A DNA stretch of 64,000 nt from Paenibacillus thiaminolyticus (GTDB lineage Bacteria; Bacillota; Bacilli; Paenibacillales; Paenibacillaceae). Where the stretch lies: NCBI RefSeq assembly GCF_007066085.1, contig NZ_CP041405.1, positions 2,991,001 to 3,055,000 on the forward strand, read 5' to 3'. Below, piece by piece: positions 20,401 through 32,900 of the stretch (within the stretch, counting starts at the first letter, position 1; each line of letters starts with the position of its first letter). The position numbers and the translations under genes were made by a program. The notes beneath the pieces are model-generated. The model made no database searches, had not been told where the DNA came from, and saw only the letters and a program-made list of their open reading frames with translations.

Positions 20401-20771
20401 TTCAGCGTAGTCTGGCGGCTTACGGACGTCTTGATCACCAAGATGTCATGCGGCGGCGGAGTCCCGTCGGGGTCTGCGCTATAAGAAGGCATGCCGACCA
20501 GCACTTGGTCTTGCCCGGTATATTTGAACAGCAGGCTTTTTACTCCTGCCAAAACAATCATGTACAAAGCCAAATCCGAACCGTTGGCGAGGCGAATGAT
20601 TCTCTCCGAGAGTTCGCTCGGCAGAGTACGGTGAAGCAAGCCCGGCTCGGCCGCAGCTTCCCCGTCGGCGGATAATTTGGAGGATTGACTGTAGGGAAGG
20701 AAGCTCAGGCTGTCATCGGCGTCAAACTTGCCGCTCCAGTACCGTTCTTCCTTTTCAAATAAAGATTTCAT
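17463..20771 (-). CDS. pmxB: Polymyxin synthetase PmxB: Thr10 module with thioesterase
   Basis: 1102 residues that add the last residue and release the peptide. Approximate domains: truncated C-like region 1-235 without the HHxxxDG half, A10 255-760 (code DFWNIGMVH, Thr), T10 with LGGNS near 810, thioesterase 870-1100. The thioesterase motif reads GYCFGGN, so the nucleophile position is Cys936 (codon TGC) rather than the usual Ser; a catalytic His is likely in EGAHEELL. In polymyxins this domain cyclises the Thr10 carboxyl onto the side-chain amine of Dab4. The ATG at 20771 has GGGGAGG six bases upstream. The gene starts 152 bp after pmxA and overlaps pmxC. Its A domain is nearly identical in DNA to those of modules 2 and 7. 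Confidence 0.93.
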   Translation of the reverse strand: MKSLFEKEERYWSGKFDADDSLSFLPYSQSSKLSADGEAAAEPGLLHRTLPSELSERIIRLANGSDLALYMIVLAGVKSLLFKYTGQDQVLVGMPSYSADPDGTPPPHDILVIKTSVSRQTTLKTLLGGIKASIGEALEHQHLPFRKMVEPLHLGYTGDGLPVVNTVASFAPIHPVPLGNRVAADTVFQFDRQNHSIKLEISFDGQRYERAFVEQAADHLVRLLSVLLFQPDLELGQADVLSPDEREMLLKRFNDTETGFEQGKTIHGLFEEQAELYPDNVAAVMNERQLTYRELNERSNRLARKLRETGVEADQLVAILAERSLDMVVGILAILKAGGAYVPVDPDYPEERIRFMIEDSGAPLLLIQKHLHEKTDFAGTRLELDDFVWGDRGADSDDALDAANLEPISGPGNLAYVIYTSGTTGRPKGTLIEHKNVVRLLFNDKNLFDFGPSDTWTLFHSFCFDFSVWEMYGALLYGGKLVIVPPLTAKNPADFLALLGREQVTILNQTPTYFYQLLRKVLADHPYDLRIRNVIFGGEALSPLLLKGFKTKYPETKLINMYGITETTVHVTYKEITRVEMEAAKSNIGKPIPTLRVYVLDENRRPVPIGVAGEMYVAGEGLARGYLNRPDLTAEKFVDSPFAEGEKLYRSGDLAAWLPDGNIEYLGRIDHQVKIRGYRIELDEIETQLLKIAAVQEAKVLDRDDANGQKQLVAYYVAETRLAAHELKEELAKQLPGYMIPSHLVHLSQMPLTPNGKIDRKALPAPEEAAAGGAEYVAPRTLLEMKIARVWQDTLGVPQVGVKDNFFELGGNSLSLMRLVQAVYDETGIEIPLNRQFHHVTVEAMAFGEGDLGLDKGGDSFIKLNKAGDLNVFCFPPGSGFGIGYRELANRLDGQFLLYGIDFIDDATDYEVMLNRYVDEIVRIQPEGPYVLLGYCFGGNLTFEVAKTMEKRGYSVTDVLMVDSWIKDTLTPPETSEKELEETLADFDEEEKELMSSPLVRERVHRKVKATLTYEAQLINSGTIPARIYELIAKDSEAFRLEHQLPSWRGATTQAYADYRLEGAHEELLELARVDETAVVIRDILEQVKRQIEVEAGVLHGS

Positions 20772-20923
20772 TCGTACCTCCCCTAAAAATGAAGTAACCC
20801 CTTGCCCCGGCGCAGGTCCGAAAAAGCTTGCTTTCGGCCTGCGCGTTTACGGGCTTGGACGTTGTTCGCCGTCTTCCTTGGGATGCGCGCCGTTTTCGCT
20901 TGATGGCGGAGGCGCTTGTAGGA

Positions 20924-23900
20924 TTAGAACGCGAATTCGATCGTATCGACGGCACTCTTTACGCCTGCAGCCGGTTTATGACATTCAATCCGGCTTAGCT
21001 CGAGTTGCGGATTTTCCGCAATTTGAGACAGTATCCGTAGGTAATCCTCGGTCAAGGTGTGGATCATCGCTTCTTTGAACAGCTTGGTGGCGTAGAAGAA
21101 GCCCCCGCTTAGCGCCCCGTTGTTTTCATACATAAACAGCGTCAGATCGAACTTCGCTTCTTCCAATTGGTCAAGCTCGTAATTCTTCAGGGTGACCCCT
21201 TCCAGCTCGGCGTCTCGTTCTTCGATATTTTGCAAATCGAAAACAGCATCGAACAACGGGAAGCGGCCAGGCTCCCGCTTCACATTCAAACGCTCCACGA
21301 GTTCTTCGAATGGATAATTCTGGTTCTCGAAAGCACCCAAAGCCGTTTCCTTTACTTCTTCCAGGTAAGACAAGAACGTTTTGTCGCCCGACGGACGATT
21401 GCGGATCGCCAGCGTATTGACAAACATCCCGATGACCGGTTCCAAATCGGCGTTTGTTCTTCCCGCCACCGGGGTGCCCACGACCAAGTCCTCCTGACCG
21501 CTGTACTTGGACAGCAGCACGGTATAAGCCGCAAGCAGCACCATGAACAACGTGCTGTCACGCTCGGCCGCCAATTCGCGCAGCCGCGCAGAGAGAGAAG
21601 CTTCAACGTCGAACTCCAGATGCGCGCCTTCGTAGCTGCGAACCGCAGACCGTTCGTAATCCATCGGCAGGTCCGCCGTCGGCAGCTCGCCTTCGAAGGT
21701 TTGCAGCCAGTACGCTTCCTGCCGCCCGATCCGCTCTCGGTGGGCCTTCGACTGCTGCCAAACGGCATAATCCTTGTATTGAATGCGCAGTGGCGGCAGT
21801 TCTTCCCCGGCGTAGAAACTCGAGAACTCATCGATCACAATCGCCATCGATACGCCGTCGGACACGATATGGTGCATGTCGAAAAGGAGAATATGCAGGT
21901 TCGGCTCCAGCCCGATGATCCCGGCTCGCAACAGCGGCGGCTTTCCGAGATCAAACGGACGAACAAAGCTGCGAACGATCTGCTCGATTTGAGCCGCATC
22001 CGCTTTATCCGCTTCATGATGCTCGATAGCAAAATCGACCTGCGGGTAAATCCGCTGAACCGCTTCGCCCTTCACGATTTCAAAACCGGTGCGCAGCGAT
22101 TCGTGCCGTGTTATCAATTTCCGCAAGGCGGCTTCCAACCGGTCTAATTCAAACTCGCCTTCCACCTGCACCAACTCCGGCATGTTGTAAAGCTGATCCG
22201 CTCCATCCAGCGTGTGCTGAATGAACAGCCGTTTCTGCGCGGAGGACAGAGGATAGTACTCTCTTTCCTCCGCTTGAGGAATGACCTCATGCTCCTGCCG
22301 TTCCATCCGGGCGATCGCCTCGGCCATCGCCGCAATCGTCGAGTGACGGAATACGTCGCGCAGCGGCAGATTGACGTTTAATTCCTTAAAGACCTTGCCC
22401 GCCAGCGTTGTCGCCCGCAGGGAGTGGCCGCCGATGTCGAAGAAGTTGTCATGAACGCCAATCTCCTTCGCAAGCCCCAGCACCTCCTGCCAAATCGCCG
22501 CCAGCTTCGTTTCCAGCTCATTGCGCGGTGCGACGTACTCCGTTCCGCTTCCCGCTTCCCCTTCCGGCGCTGGCAGCGCCTTCCGGTCAATCTTTCCGTT
22601 TGGCGTCAGAGGCAGACCCTCCAGCTCCACGAAGTACGACGGGATCATGTAGCCCGGCAGCTCCTGTGCCAGCGCGCCGCGCAGATCGTTCACTGCCAGT
22701 TCCGCTCCGGTATCCAGCGTGTAATACCCGCATAGCGCCTTCTGCCCGTTCGCGTCACTTCGAACCAGCACCACCGCTTCGCGTACGCCTTCCACCCGCA
22801 ACAGCTGCGACTCGATCTCGCCCGTTTCAATCCGGTACCCCCGGATTTTCGCCTGGTTGTCGATCCGGCCGATGAAGTCCACGTTCCCGTCCTCCATCCA
22901 CCGCGCCAAATCCCCCGTGCGGTACAGCCGCTCGCCCGCGGCGAACGGACTGTCTACGAACTTCTCTTCCGTCAGCTCCGGACGGTTCAAGTACCCGCGC
23001 GCCACGCCGGCTCCGCCGATAACCAGCTCGCCCAGCACCCCGACCGGCACCGGGTTCAGATGCGCGTCCACGATGTAGAATTTCGCATTCAGCCACGCTT
23101 TGCCGATCGGCACATGGCCTGTCTGCGGCAGCTTCGCCAGCTCCTCGTCGTAGAAGCTTGAGTCGATCGCCGCTTCCGTTACGCCGTATGCGTTGATGAT
23201 CCGGAACAACGAGCCGAAGCGTTCCTGCAAGGTCCGGTAATCCGCCACGCTGCAGCTGTCCGAGCTCGTGATCAACAGCTCCAATCGGCTCATATCCAGT
23301 TGCTGCTCGTGCACGTACTCCAGGAACGGCACGATCAGCGCCGGCGTCGATTCGAAGATCGTGACCCGCTCCCGCTCCATCCAGTGGTGCAGACGAGACG
23401 GATCAATCCGGTCGTCCTTCGGCACAATCACCATCGTGCCTCCGTTATACAACGTCCGCGCGATATCTCCCACGAACACGTCGAACGAGAAGCTTGCGAG
23501 CTGCAGCAGGCGCACCGGGAACTGATCCAACCGGTATTCCCGCCGGTAGCCCGCCGCCGTGTTCACCAGGCTGCGGTGCTCGATCATCACGCCCTTCGGC
23601 TTGCCCGTCGTTCCCGACGTATAAATCACGTACGCCAGGTCCTCCGGACGGGCTTCATGGAAGCTGCCCATGCCAACATTCTGATGGCTCTCATCGCCGT
23701 CGTCCACAGCATCCGTCAGCTTGCCGGAGACCATGCCGGAGCCAATCGGCGCATTCGCCCGCTCCTCGCTGTACGACGCTTCGTCGTCGAGGTAGAGCAC
23801 CGCTGCCAGCGCCAGCTCCTCTTCGCCAAGCCAGGCTTCGGCACGCTCTCGCAGCACCGTTTGCGTCAGCAGTACCTTCGCTCCGCTGTCTTCAAGCATG

Positions 23901-26900
23901 AACCGCACGCGGTCCGCCGGATAATCCGGGTCGAGCGGCACATACGCCCCGCCCGCTTTCCAGACGGCCAGCACGGCCACCAGCAAGTCCACCGAACGCT
24001 CGGCGAGAATGCCGACGATCGTCTCCCGGCCGATGCCGCTTGCGCGCAGCGTGGCCGCCAAGCGGTTCGCCCGCTCGTTCAGCTCCGCATACGTAAGCCG
24101 GTCGTTCTCGTACACGACGGCCTCCGCTTCCGGCGTGCGCTCCGCCTGTTCCTCGAACAGCCGGTGGAACGCGGCCGCAGGAGCCGCTTCCGGCTGCGCG
24201 GGGTTGAACGTGCCGAGAATTTGTTCTTTTTCCTCTGCCGTCAACAAGTTCAGCTCGGCGATCTTCGCATCTGGACGGCTTATGATCGTCACGAGCAGCT
24301 GCTCGTAATGCTTCGCCAGCCGTTCAATCGTCTCCCTTTTGTAGATAGCCGTCGCATATTCGAAGCTGTAATCCAAGCCGCCGTTCTCCTCGCCCACATC
24401 CAAGCTGATATCAAACTTTGCGGTATCCAGTGCGCTCGGATAAGGAATCAGGCGAAGCCCTTCCAGCTCAAATTCCTCGTTCTCCGTATTCTGCATCGTA
24501 AACAGCGTGTCGAAGAGCGGATTGCGGCTTAAATCACGGGTGACTTGCACCTTGTCCACCAATTCTTCGAACGGATAGTTTTGATGCTCGAAGGCGTGGA
24601 GGGTCGTTTCTTTGACTTCGTTCAGGTATGACAGGAATGTCTTCTCCGAAGCCGGATAACTGCGGATCGCCAGCGTGTTTAAGAACATCCCGATTAACGG
24701 CTGCACATCTCCATGATTCCTTCCGGCAATCGGCGTACCGACGATCACATCTTCCTGACCTGAATATTTATGCAGAAGGACGTTATATGCCGCAAGCAGC
24801 ACCATAAACAGCGTCGTGCCCGTTTCCGAGGCCAGTTGCCTTAGGCCGTCAGTTTTCGAAGCGTCGAAGAAAAACTCCAGCGTTTGGCCTTCGTAGCTCT
24901 GCACGGCCGGACGCGGATAGTCGGTTGGCATTTCCAGCACCGGAAGCTCGCCTTGGAACATGTTCAGCCAGTACGCCTCCTGACGCTGAAGCCGTTCCTT
25001 CTGCTCCTGCGAATGCTGCCAAACGGTGTAGTCTTTGTACTGAATGCGCAGAGGCTCCAATTGCTCGCCGCCGTACAAGCGGACGAATTCTTCAACAAAG
25101 ATTTCCATGGAGATACCGTCGGAAATAATATGATGCATGTCGTACATTAGAATATGGCGTTCCGGAGCCAGCTCGACAAGGCCTACCCTCAGCAGCGGAG
25201 GCTTCGCCAAGTCAAACGGACGGACAAAACGGCGAACCGTCTCTTCGGCCTCTTGCTCATCTACTCGATAGAACTCCACGGCAAAATTCAAGTCCTGGTA
25301 AACCCGCTGCGATGCTTCGCCATCCACCATTTCGAACCCGGTGCGCAGCATTTCATGCCGCGCCATGAGCTTACGGAACGCTTCTTCGAACCTTGCCCAG
25401 TCCAAAGCCCCCTCCAGCAGCATCGCCTCCGGCATGTTGTAGCTAAGCTCCGCGTCTTCCAGTTGATTCAGGATAAAGAGACGTTTTTGAGCAAAAGATT
25501 GCGGGTACACCTCCCGGTCATCCGCCACCGGAATGGCAACGAATGTCTGCTCATCCAGCCGGGAAATGGCGGCCGCCATGCTCTCGATCGTGGAATGGCG
25601 GAACACGTCGCGCAGCGGCAGATCCACGCTCAGTTCCTTGTGCACCTTGCTGACCAGCGTCGTCGCCCGCAGGGAGTGGCCGCCGATGTCGAAGAAGTTG
25701 TCGTGAACGCCAATCTCCTTCGCAAGCCCCAGCACCTCCTGCCATATCGCCGCCAGCTTCGTTTCCAACTCATTGCGCGGTGCGACGTACTCCGTTCCGC
25801 TTCCCGCTTCTCCTTCCGGCGCTGGCAGCGCCTTCCGGTCAATCTTTCCGTTCGGCGTCAGAGGCAGGCGCTCCAGCTCCACGAAGTACGACGGGATCAT
25901 GTACCCTGGCAGCTCCTGCGCCAGCGCGCCGCGCAGAACGTTCACTGCCAACTCCGCTCCGGTATCCGGCGTGTAATACGCGCATAGCGCCTTCTGCCCG
26001 TTCGCGTCACTTCGAACCAGCACCACCGCTTCGCGCACGCCTTCCACCCGCAGCAGCTGCGACTCGATCTCGCCCGTCTCAATCCGGTAGCCCCGGATTT
26101 TCGCCTGGTTGTCGATCCGGCCGATGAAGTCCACGTTCCCGTCCTCCATCCACCGCGCCAAGTCGCCCGTGCGGTACAGCCGCTCGCCCGCGGCGAACGG
26201 ACTGTCTACGAACTTCTCTTCCGTCAGCTCCGGACGGTTCAAGTACCCGCGCGCCACGCCGGCTCCGCCGATGACCAGCTCGCCCAGCACCCCGACCGGC
26301 ACCGGATTCAAATGCGCGTCCACGATGTAGAATTTCGCATTCAGCCACGCTTTGCCGATCGGCACATGGCCTGTCTGCGGCAGCTTCGCCAGCTCCTCGT
26401 CGTAGAAGCTTGAGTCGATCGCCGCTTCCGTCACGCCGTAAGCGTTGATGATCCGGAACAACGAGCCGAAGCGTTCCTGCAAGGTCCGGTAATCCGCCAC
26501 GCTGCAGCTGTCCGAGCTCGTGATCAACAGCTCCAATCGGCTCATATCCAGTTGCTGCTCGTGCACGTACTCCAGGAACGGCACGATCAGCGACGGCGTC
26601 GATTCGAAGATGGTGACCCGCTCCCGCTCCATCCAGTAGTGCAGACGAGACGGATCGATCCGGTCGTCCTTCGGCACAATCACCATCGTGCCTCCGTTGT
26701 ACAACGTCCGCGCGATATCTCCCACGAACACGTCGAACGAGAAGCTGGCAAGCTGCAGCAGGCGCACCGGGAATTGATCCAACCGGTATTCCCGCCGGTA
26801 GCCCGCCGCCGTGTTCACCAGGCTGCGGTGCTCGATCATCACGCCCTTCGGCTTGCCCGTCGTTCCCGACGTATAGATCACGTACGCCAGATCCTCCGGA

Positions 26901-29900
26901 CGGGCTTCATGGAAGCTGTCGGTGCCGACATGCTGATGGCTCTCATCGCCGTCGTCCACAGCATCCGTCAGCTTGCCGGAGACCATGCCGGAGCCAATCG
27001 GCGCATTCGCCCGCTCCTCGCTGTACGACGCTTCGTCGTCGAGGTAGAGCACCGCTGCCAGCGCCCGCTCCTCTTCGCCAAGCCAGGCTTCGGCACGCTC
27101 TCGCAGCGCCGTTTGCGTCAGCAGTACCTTCGCTCCGCTGTCTTCAAGCATGAACCGCACGCGGTCTGCCGGATAATCCGGGTCGAGCGGCACATACGCC
27201 CCGCCCGCTTTCCAGACGGCCAGCACGGCCACCAGCAAGTCCGCCGAACGCTCGGCGAGAATGCCGACGATCGTCTCCCGGCCGATGCCGCTTGCGCGCA
27301 GCGTGGCCGCCAAGCGGTTCGCCCGCTCGTTCAGCTCCGCATACGTCAGCCGGTCGTTCTCGTACACGACGGCCTCCGCTTCCGGCGTGCGCTCCGCCTG
27401 TTCCTCGAACAGCCGGTGGAACGCGGCCGCAGGAGCCGCTTCCGGCTGCGCCGGGTTAAACGCGCCGAGAATTTGCTCTTTTTCCTCTGCCGTCAACAAG
27501 TTCAGCTCGGCAATCTTCGCATCCGGACGGCTTACGATCGCCGCAAGCAAATGTCCGAAATGAGTCGACAGCCGCCGGATCGTGCTTTCTTTATAAAGAG
27601 CCGTTGCGAATTCAAAGCTGCACTCCAGGCCGCCGTTTTCTTCCGTAACATCCACACTCAGGTCGAACTTGGCCGTGCCGTATTCGCTAGGGTACGGGGA
27701 CAAATTCAGCCCTTCCAGCTCAAACTCTTTATCCTCCAAGTTTTGCAGGGAGAACATCGTGTCAAACAGCGGGTTGCGGCTCAAATCCCGGCTGACCTGC
27801 ACTTTATCGACGAGCTCTTCGAACGGATAATTCTGATGCTCGTAAGCGCCTAAGGTCGTTTCTTTCACTTCTTCGAGATACGACAGGAAGCTCTTCTCCG
27901 AAGCCGGATAATTGCGGAGCGCCAGCGTATTGACGAACATTCCGATCAAAGGCTGCGTGTCTCCGTGCGTTCTGCCCGCAATCGACGTTCCGACGATCAA
28001 ATCGTCCTGACCTGTGTATTTATGCAAAAGCACGGTATATGCCGCAAGCAGCACCATATACAGCGTCGTTCCTCTTTGAGCGGCCAGCTGCTTCAAGCCT
28101 TCGTTCGTTGCCTCGTCCACGAAGGACGTCAGCGTTTGTCCCTCAAAGCTCTGCACGGCAGGACGCGGATAGTCCGTCGGCATTTCCAGAACCGGCAGCT
28201 CGCCCCGGTAACGGTCCAGCCAGTAAGCTTCCTCGCGTTTCAACTGCACTTTTTGCTCGTCCGACTGCTGCCATACCGCATAGTCCTTGTATTGAATGCG
28301 CAAAGGCTCTAACGACTCACCGCCGTACAGACGAACGAGTTCCTCGACTAACACGTCCATCGAAACCCCGTCGGAGACGATATGGTGCATGTCGAACATC
28401 AGCAAATAACGTTCGGCTGCCAGCTCTACGAGCTCCGCCCGCAGCAGCGGAGGCTTCGCCAAGTCGAAAGGCCGGATGAAGGCCTGCACGACTTCAGGCG
28501 CTTCTTCCTCGTTCGCATGGCGGTACTCGACGGCAAAGTCGACGCTCTCGTAAATGCGCTGTACTGCTTCGCCTTGTATGATCTCAAAGCCGGTTCGCAG
28601 CGTTTCGTGCCGTGCGATCAGTCCGCGGAAAGCCTTCTCCAGCTGGCTCTGGTCAATCGTTCCTTCCAGCAACAGCACGCCCGGCATGTTGTAGCTCTGA
28701 TCGGCCCCTTCCAGCTGATTCAGGATAAACAGCCGCTTCTGAGCTGAGGAAAGCGGATAATATGCTCTTGCGCCTGCCAGCGGAATCGACGAGAACGACT
28801 GCTCTCCGATCCGGGAGATGGCGAGAGCCATCTCTTCGATCGTCGAGTAGCGGAATACGTCGCGCAGCGGAAGTTCGACGTTCATTTCCTTCTGAATCTT
28901 GCTGACAAGGTTCGTCGCCCGCAAGGAGTGGCCTCCGAGCTCGAAGAAATTGTCCAGGACTCCAATGCCGGAGTAGCCCAGCACTTCCTCCCAGATCTTC
29001 ACAAGCTGGGACTCCGTCCAGTTACGCGGCGCTACGTATTCGACGCCCGTTTGTATGCCGCCTTGCGGCTCCGGCAGCGCTTTGCGGTCCACTTTGCCGT
29101 TGGTCGTCAGCGGCATGCGCTCCAGCTGCACGAAGTACGACGGGATCATGTATCCCGGCATTCCCTGGGCCAGCGAGGTTCTCATTTCGCTGACCGTCAG
29201 CGTTCGGTCCGCCACAAAGTAGGCGACAAGCGCCTTCTCGCCCCCGCCGTCCTGACGGGCGAGCACCACCGCTTCTTCCACGCCCTCGACGTTCAGCAGC
29301 TGCGTCTCGATTTCGTCCAGCTCGATCCGGTACCCGCGGATTTTGACCTGGTCGTCGATCCGGCCCAGGTATTCGATGTTGCCGTCCGGCAGCCAAGCCG
29401 CCAAGTCGCCCGAGCGGTACAGCTTCTCCCCCTCCGCAAACGGGGAATCGACGAACTTCTCCGCCGTCAGATCCGGACGGTTCAGGTATCCTCTCGCCAG
29501 GCCTTCCCCGGCCACGTACATTTCGCCTGCTACGCCGATCGGCACAGGGCGGCGGTTTTCATCCAGGACGTACACCCTCAGCGTCGGGATCGGCTTGCCG
29601 ATATTGCTCTTCGCCGCCTCCATTTCGACCCGCGTTATTTCCTTATACGTCACGTGAACCGTCGTCTCGGTAATGCCGTACATATTAATCAGCTTCGTCT
29701 CCGGGTACTTCGTCTTGAAGCCCTTGAGCAGCAGCGGACTCAGCGCTTCGCCCCCGAAGATGACATTGCGAATCCGCAGATCGTACGGATGGTCCGCCAA
29801 GGCCTCACGCAGCAGTTGGTAGAAGTACGTTGGCGTCTGATTCAAAATCGTGACCTGTTCGCGGCCCAGCAGCGCCAAGAAATCGGCCGGATTTTTCGCC

Positions 29901-32900
29901 GTGAGCGGCGGTACGATGACCAGCTTGCCTCCGTACAGCAGCGCTCCGTACATTTCCCAGACGGAGAAATCGAAGCAGAACGAGTGGAACAGCGTCCACG
30001 TGTCGGACGGCCCGAAGTCGAACAGGTTCTTGTCGTTGAACAGGAGGCGCACGACGTTCTTATGCTCGATCAGCGTTCCTTTCGGTCTGCCGGTCGTTCC
30101 CGACGTGTAGATGACATAAGCCAGGTTGCCCGGCCCGGAAATCGGCTCCAGGTTCGAAGCGTCCAGCGCATCGGCGGAGTCCGCCCCTCTGTCGCCCCAA
30201 ACGAAATCGTCCAATTCGAGGCGCGTTCCTGCGAAGTCGGTCTTCTCGTGCAGATGCTTTTGAATCAGCAATAACGGCGCGCCCGAATCCTCGATCATGA
30301 AGCGGATGCGCTCCTCCGGGTAGTCGGGATCGACAGGCACGTATGCTCCGCCCGCTTTGAGAATCGCCAGAATGCCGACGACCATATCGAGCGAGCGTTC
30401 GGCCAGAATCGCTACCAGTTGGTCCGCTTCTACTCCCGTCTCCCGCAGCTTCCGTGCAAGGCGGTTGGATCGCTCGTTCAGCTCGCGGTAGGTCAGCTGC
30501 CGCTCGTTCATGACGGCGGCCACGTTGTCCGGGTAAAGCTCCGCCTGCTCTTCGAACAATTGATTGAGCGTCTTCCGGCACGGAAATTCCGTAGTGGTGT
30601 CGTTAAAACGTCCGAGAAGGTCGGCCTTTTCCGCCTCCGTCACAAGTTCCAGCTCACCCACGGTAATTTCCGGGTTATCCGTCACCTGCTCCAGCAGATG
30701 GACGAGATGCCCCTTGAGCCGTTCGATGCTGTCTTTATCGAACACTTCGGCGTTAAAGTCGAACCGAATTTCGATCTCGGCTCCCGGCACCACGGTCACG
30801 TTGAAGTTATAGTTCGTCTGCTCCTCCATCTGAACGTCAGTGATCGTCAGGTCGCCGTGCTGCTGGTCGCCCGCCTGTTCCATCTGCTCGTCCACCGGAT
30901 AGTTCTCGAAAGCGATGATATGGTTGATCAGGTTTTGCTTTTGCACGCTGCGGGCTTGAATTTCATACAGCGGATAGTAATCATAACGCCCGGACTCCAG
31001 CGCCCGCTCTTGGAGCTTCGCCATCAGGTCGGCGAACACGGTGTCCCCTTCGCTCGTGACGCGGACCGGCACCGTATTGATGAACAGCCCGATCATGGAC
31101 TCAATGCCCGGGATTTCCGCCGGTCTTCCGGCCACGACGCTGCCGAATACGGCATCGTTTGTTCCGTTATATTTTTGCAGCATCACGCCCCAAGCGGCTT
31201 GCAGCAGCGTATTGACCGTAACCAGACGCTCTTTCGCCACCCGGTCCATCCGCTCGCTCAAGTCCTTGCCCAGCTCGGCGGTGACGTGATCAGCCGTAAA
31301 TCTGCCGTTCGGCTGCGCTTCCTTTTGCCCCGGGAGTACGGTTTGCCCTTCGTAACCTGCCAGGAACGCCGTCCAATAGCCGGATGCCGCCTGATCGTCC
31401 TGTTTCTCCAACCATTCGATATAAGCGCCATAATCCGATCCCTTATCTCCCGCTGGCTGCTTGCCGGATGCCAAGGCCGAGTACGTCTCAAACAGCTCCT
31501 GCGTCAGTTGCGGCAGGCACCAGCCGTCCATCAAAATATGCTGGAAACTCCACAGCACATGATAGCTCTGCTCTTCGGTGCGCAGGATCGTAACCCGAAC
31601 GAGCGCGTCATGTTCCATGTCGAAGCCGCGAAGCTTGTCATCCTCGGCCTTTTTATCCAAATACGCTTGTTTCTCGTCCGGCTGCAAGTGAAGCAGCTCT
31701 TCATATTCAAAACCGACCGGCTTGTCGCGGTATATGATTTGCAGCAGCTCGCCCGCTGGTCCTTTCACAAAATTCGCCCGCAGCACCAGATGACGTTTCG
31801 CAAGCTCCATCCAGCTCCTCTCGAAAAGCTGGACGTCAAGCGCTCCCCGCATCGTAAACCGCGTCTGCTCGAAGTAAGCGGCCGTTTGCCGGTCAAGCGC
31901 GCTGTGGAACCACATGCCCTTCTGCATCGGCGTAAGCGAGTAAATATTTTCGATTTCCCCGACATGGCCCGAGCGCTGGCCGATTTGCTCCAATTCCGCG
32001 ATGGTCAAGCCTTTAAATTGCACATCGCTCGGCGTCAATTCGGTGTGTTCTTTGCCTGCGCAGTGGGTAATGAGCTCTCGGAGACTTTGCTCAAGCCGCT
32101 GAGCGAAGGCTTCCATCGTTTCCTTGCGATACTGCTTCCGGCTGTAGCTGAGATCGAGCGATAGAGCGCCGTCCAGTACCATGCCGTTGATATCCAGCAC
32201 AAAGCTGCGGGCCTGCCGGTCGCTGGCCGGGTTTCCGCTGGAATAAGAAGATATGCCGATCTCGTCCTGATTGACATCATCGTCGAACTGGCCGAGGTAG
32301 TTAAAATTAATTTCCTGCTCTGCGCCCCAAACAAAGCCATCCTCCGATTTGGAGAGATAGCGGCATACACCGTACCCAAGCCCCTTGTTCGGAATGCGGC
32401 GCAAGCTTTCCTTGACCTGTTTAATCTGATAGGCCAAATCCCGGTTGGTTTCCGGCTCCAGGACGACCGGAAACTTGGTCGTAAACCAGCCGACTGTGCG
32501 CGTGATGTCGATATCCGTTCCGATCGATTCGCGTCCGTGTCCTTCGAGATTGATCCGCACCCGTTCGTGTCCCGTCCACTTGCGAACGGCTATGCCGAGC
32601 GCCGTTACCAAAATATCGTTCATTTCGGTGTTGTAGGCCCGGTGAACCCGCTTCAGCAGCAGCTCCGTTTCTTCAGGAGTCAAACGGACGAACATCGATT
32701 CGCTGTCCTGCTGCGTCGTAACGTCCGCCTCCAGATCCTTCGGCAAGGCCGGAACCGCAATTTGTTCCACGGCCTGCCAATAAGCCCGTTCCTTTGCCAT
32801 CTCCGGGCTTTGCGCGTAAGCGGCCAGCTGCTCGGACCAAGTGCGGTACGCATCCGTTTTCGCCGGGAAACGAATTTCCTCGCTTTTGCCGGCCTGCTCG

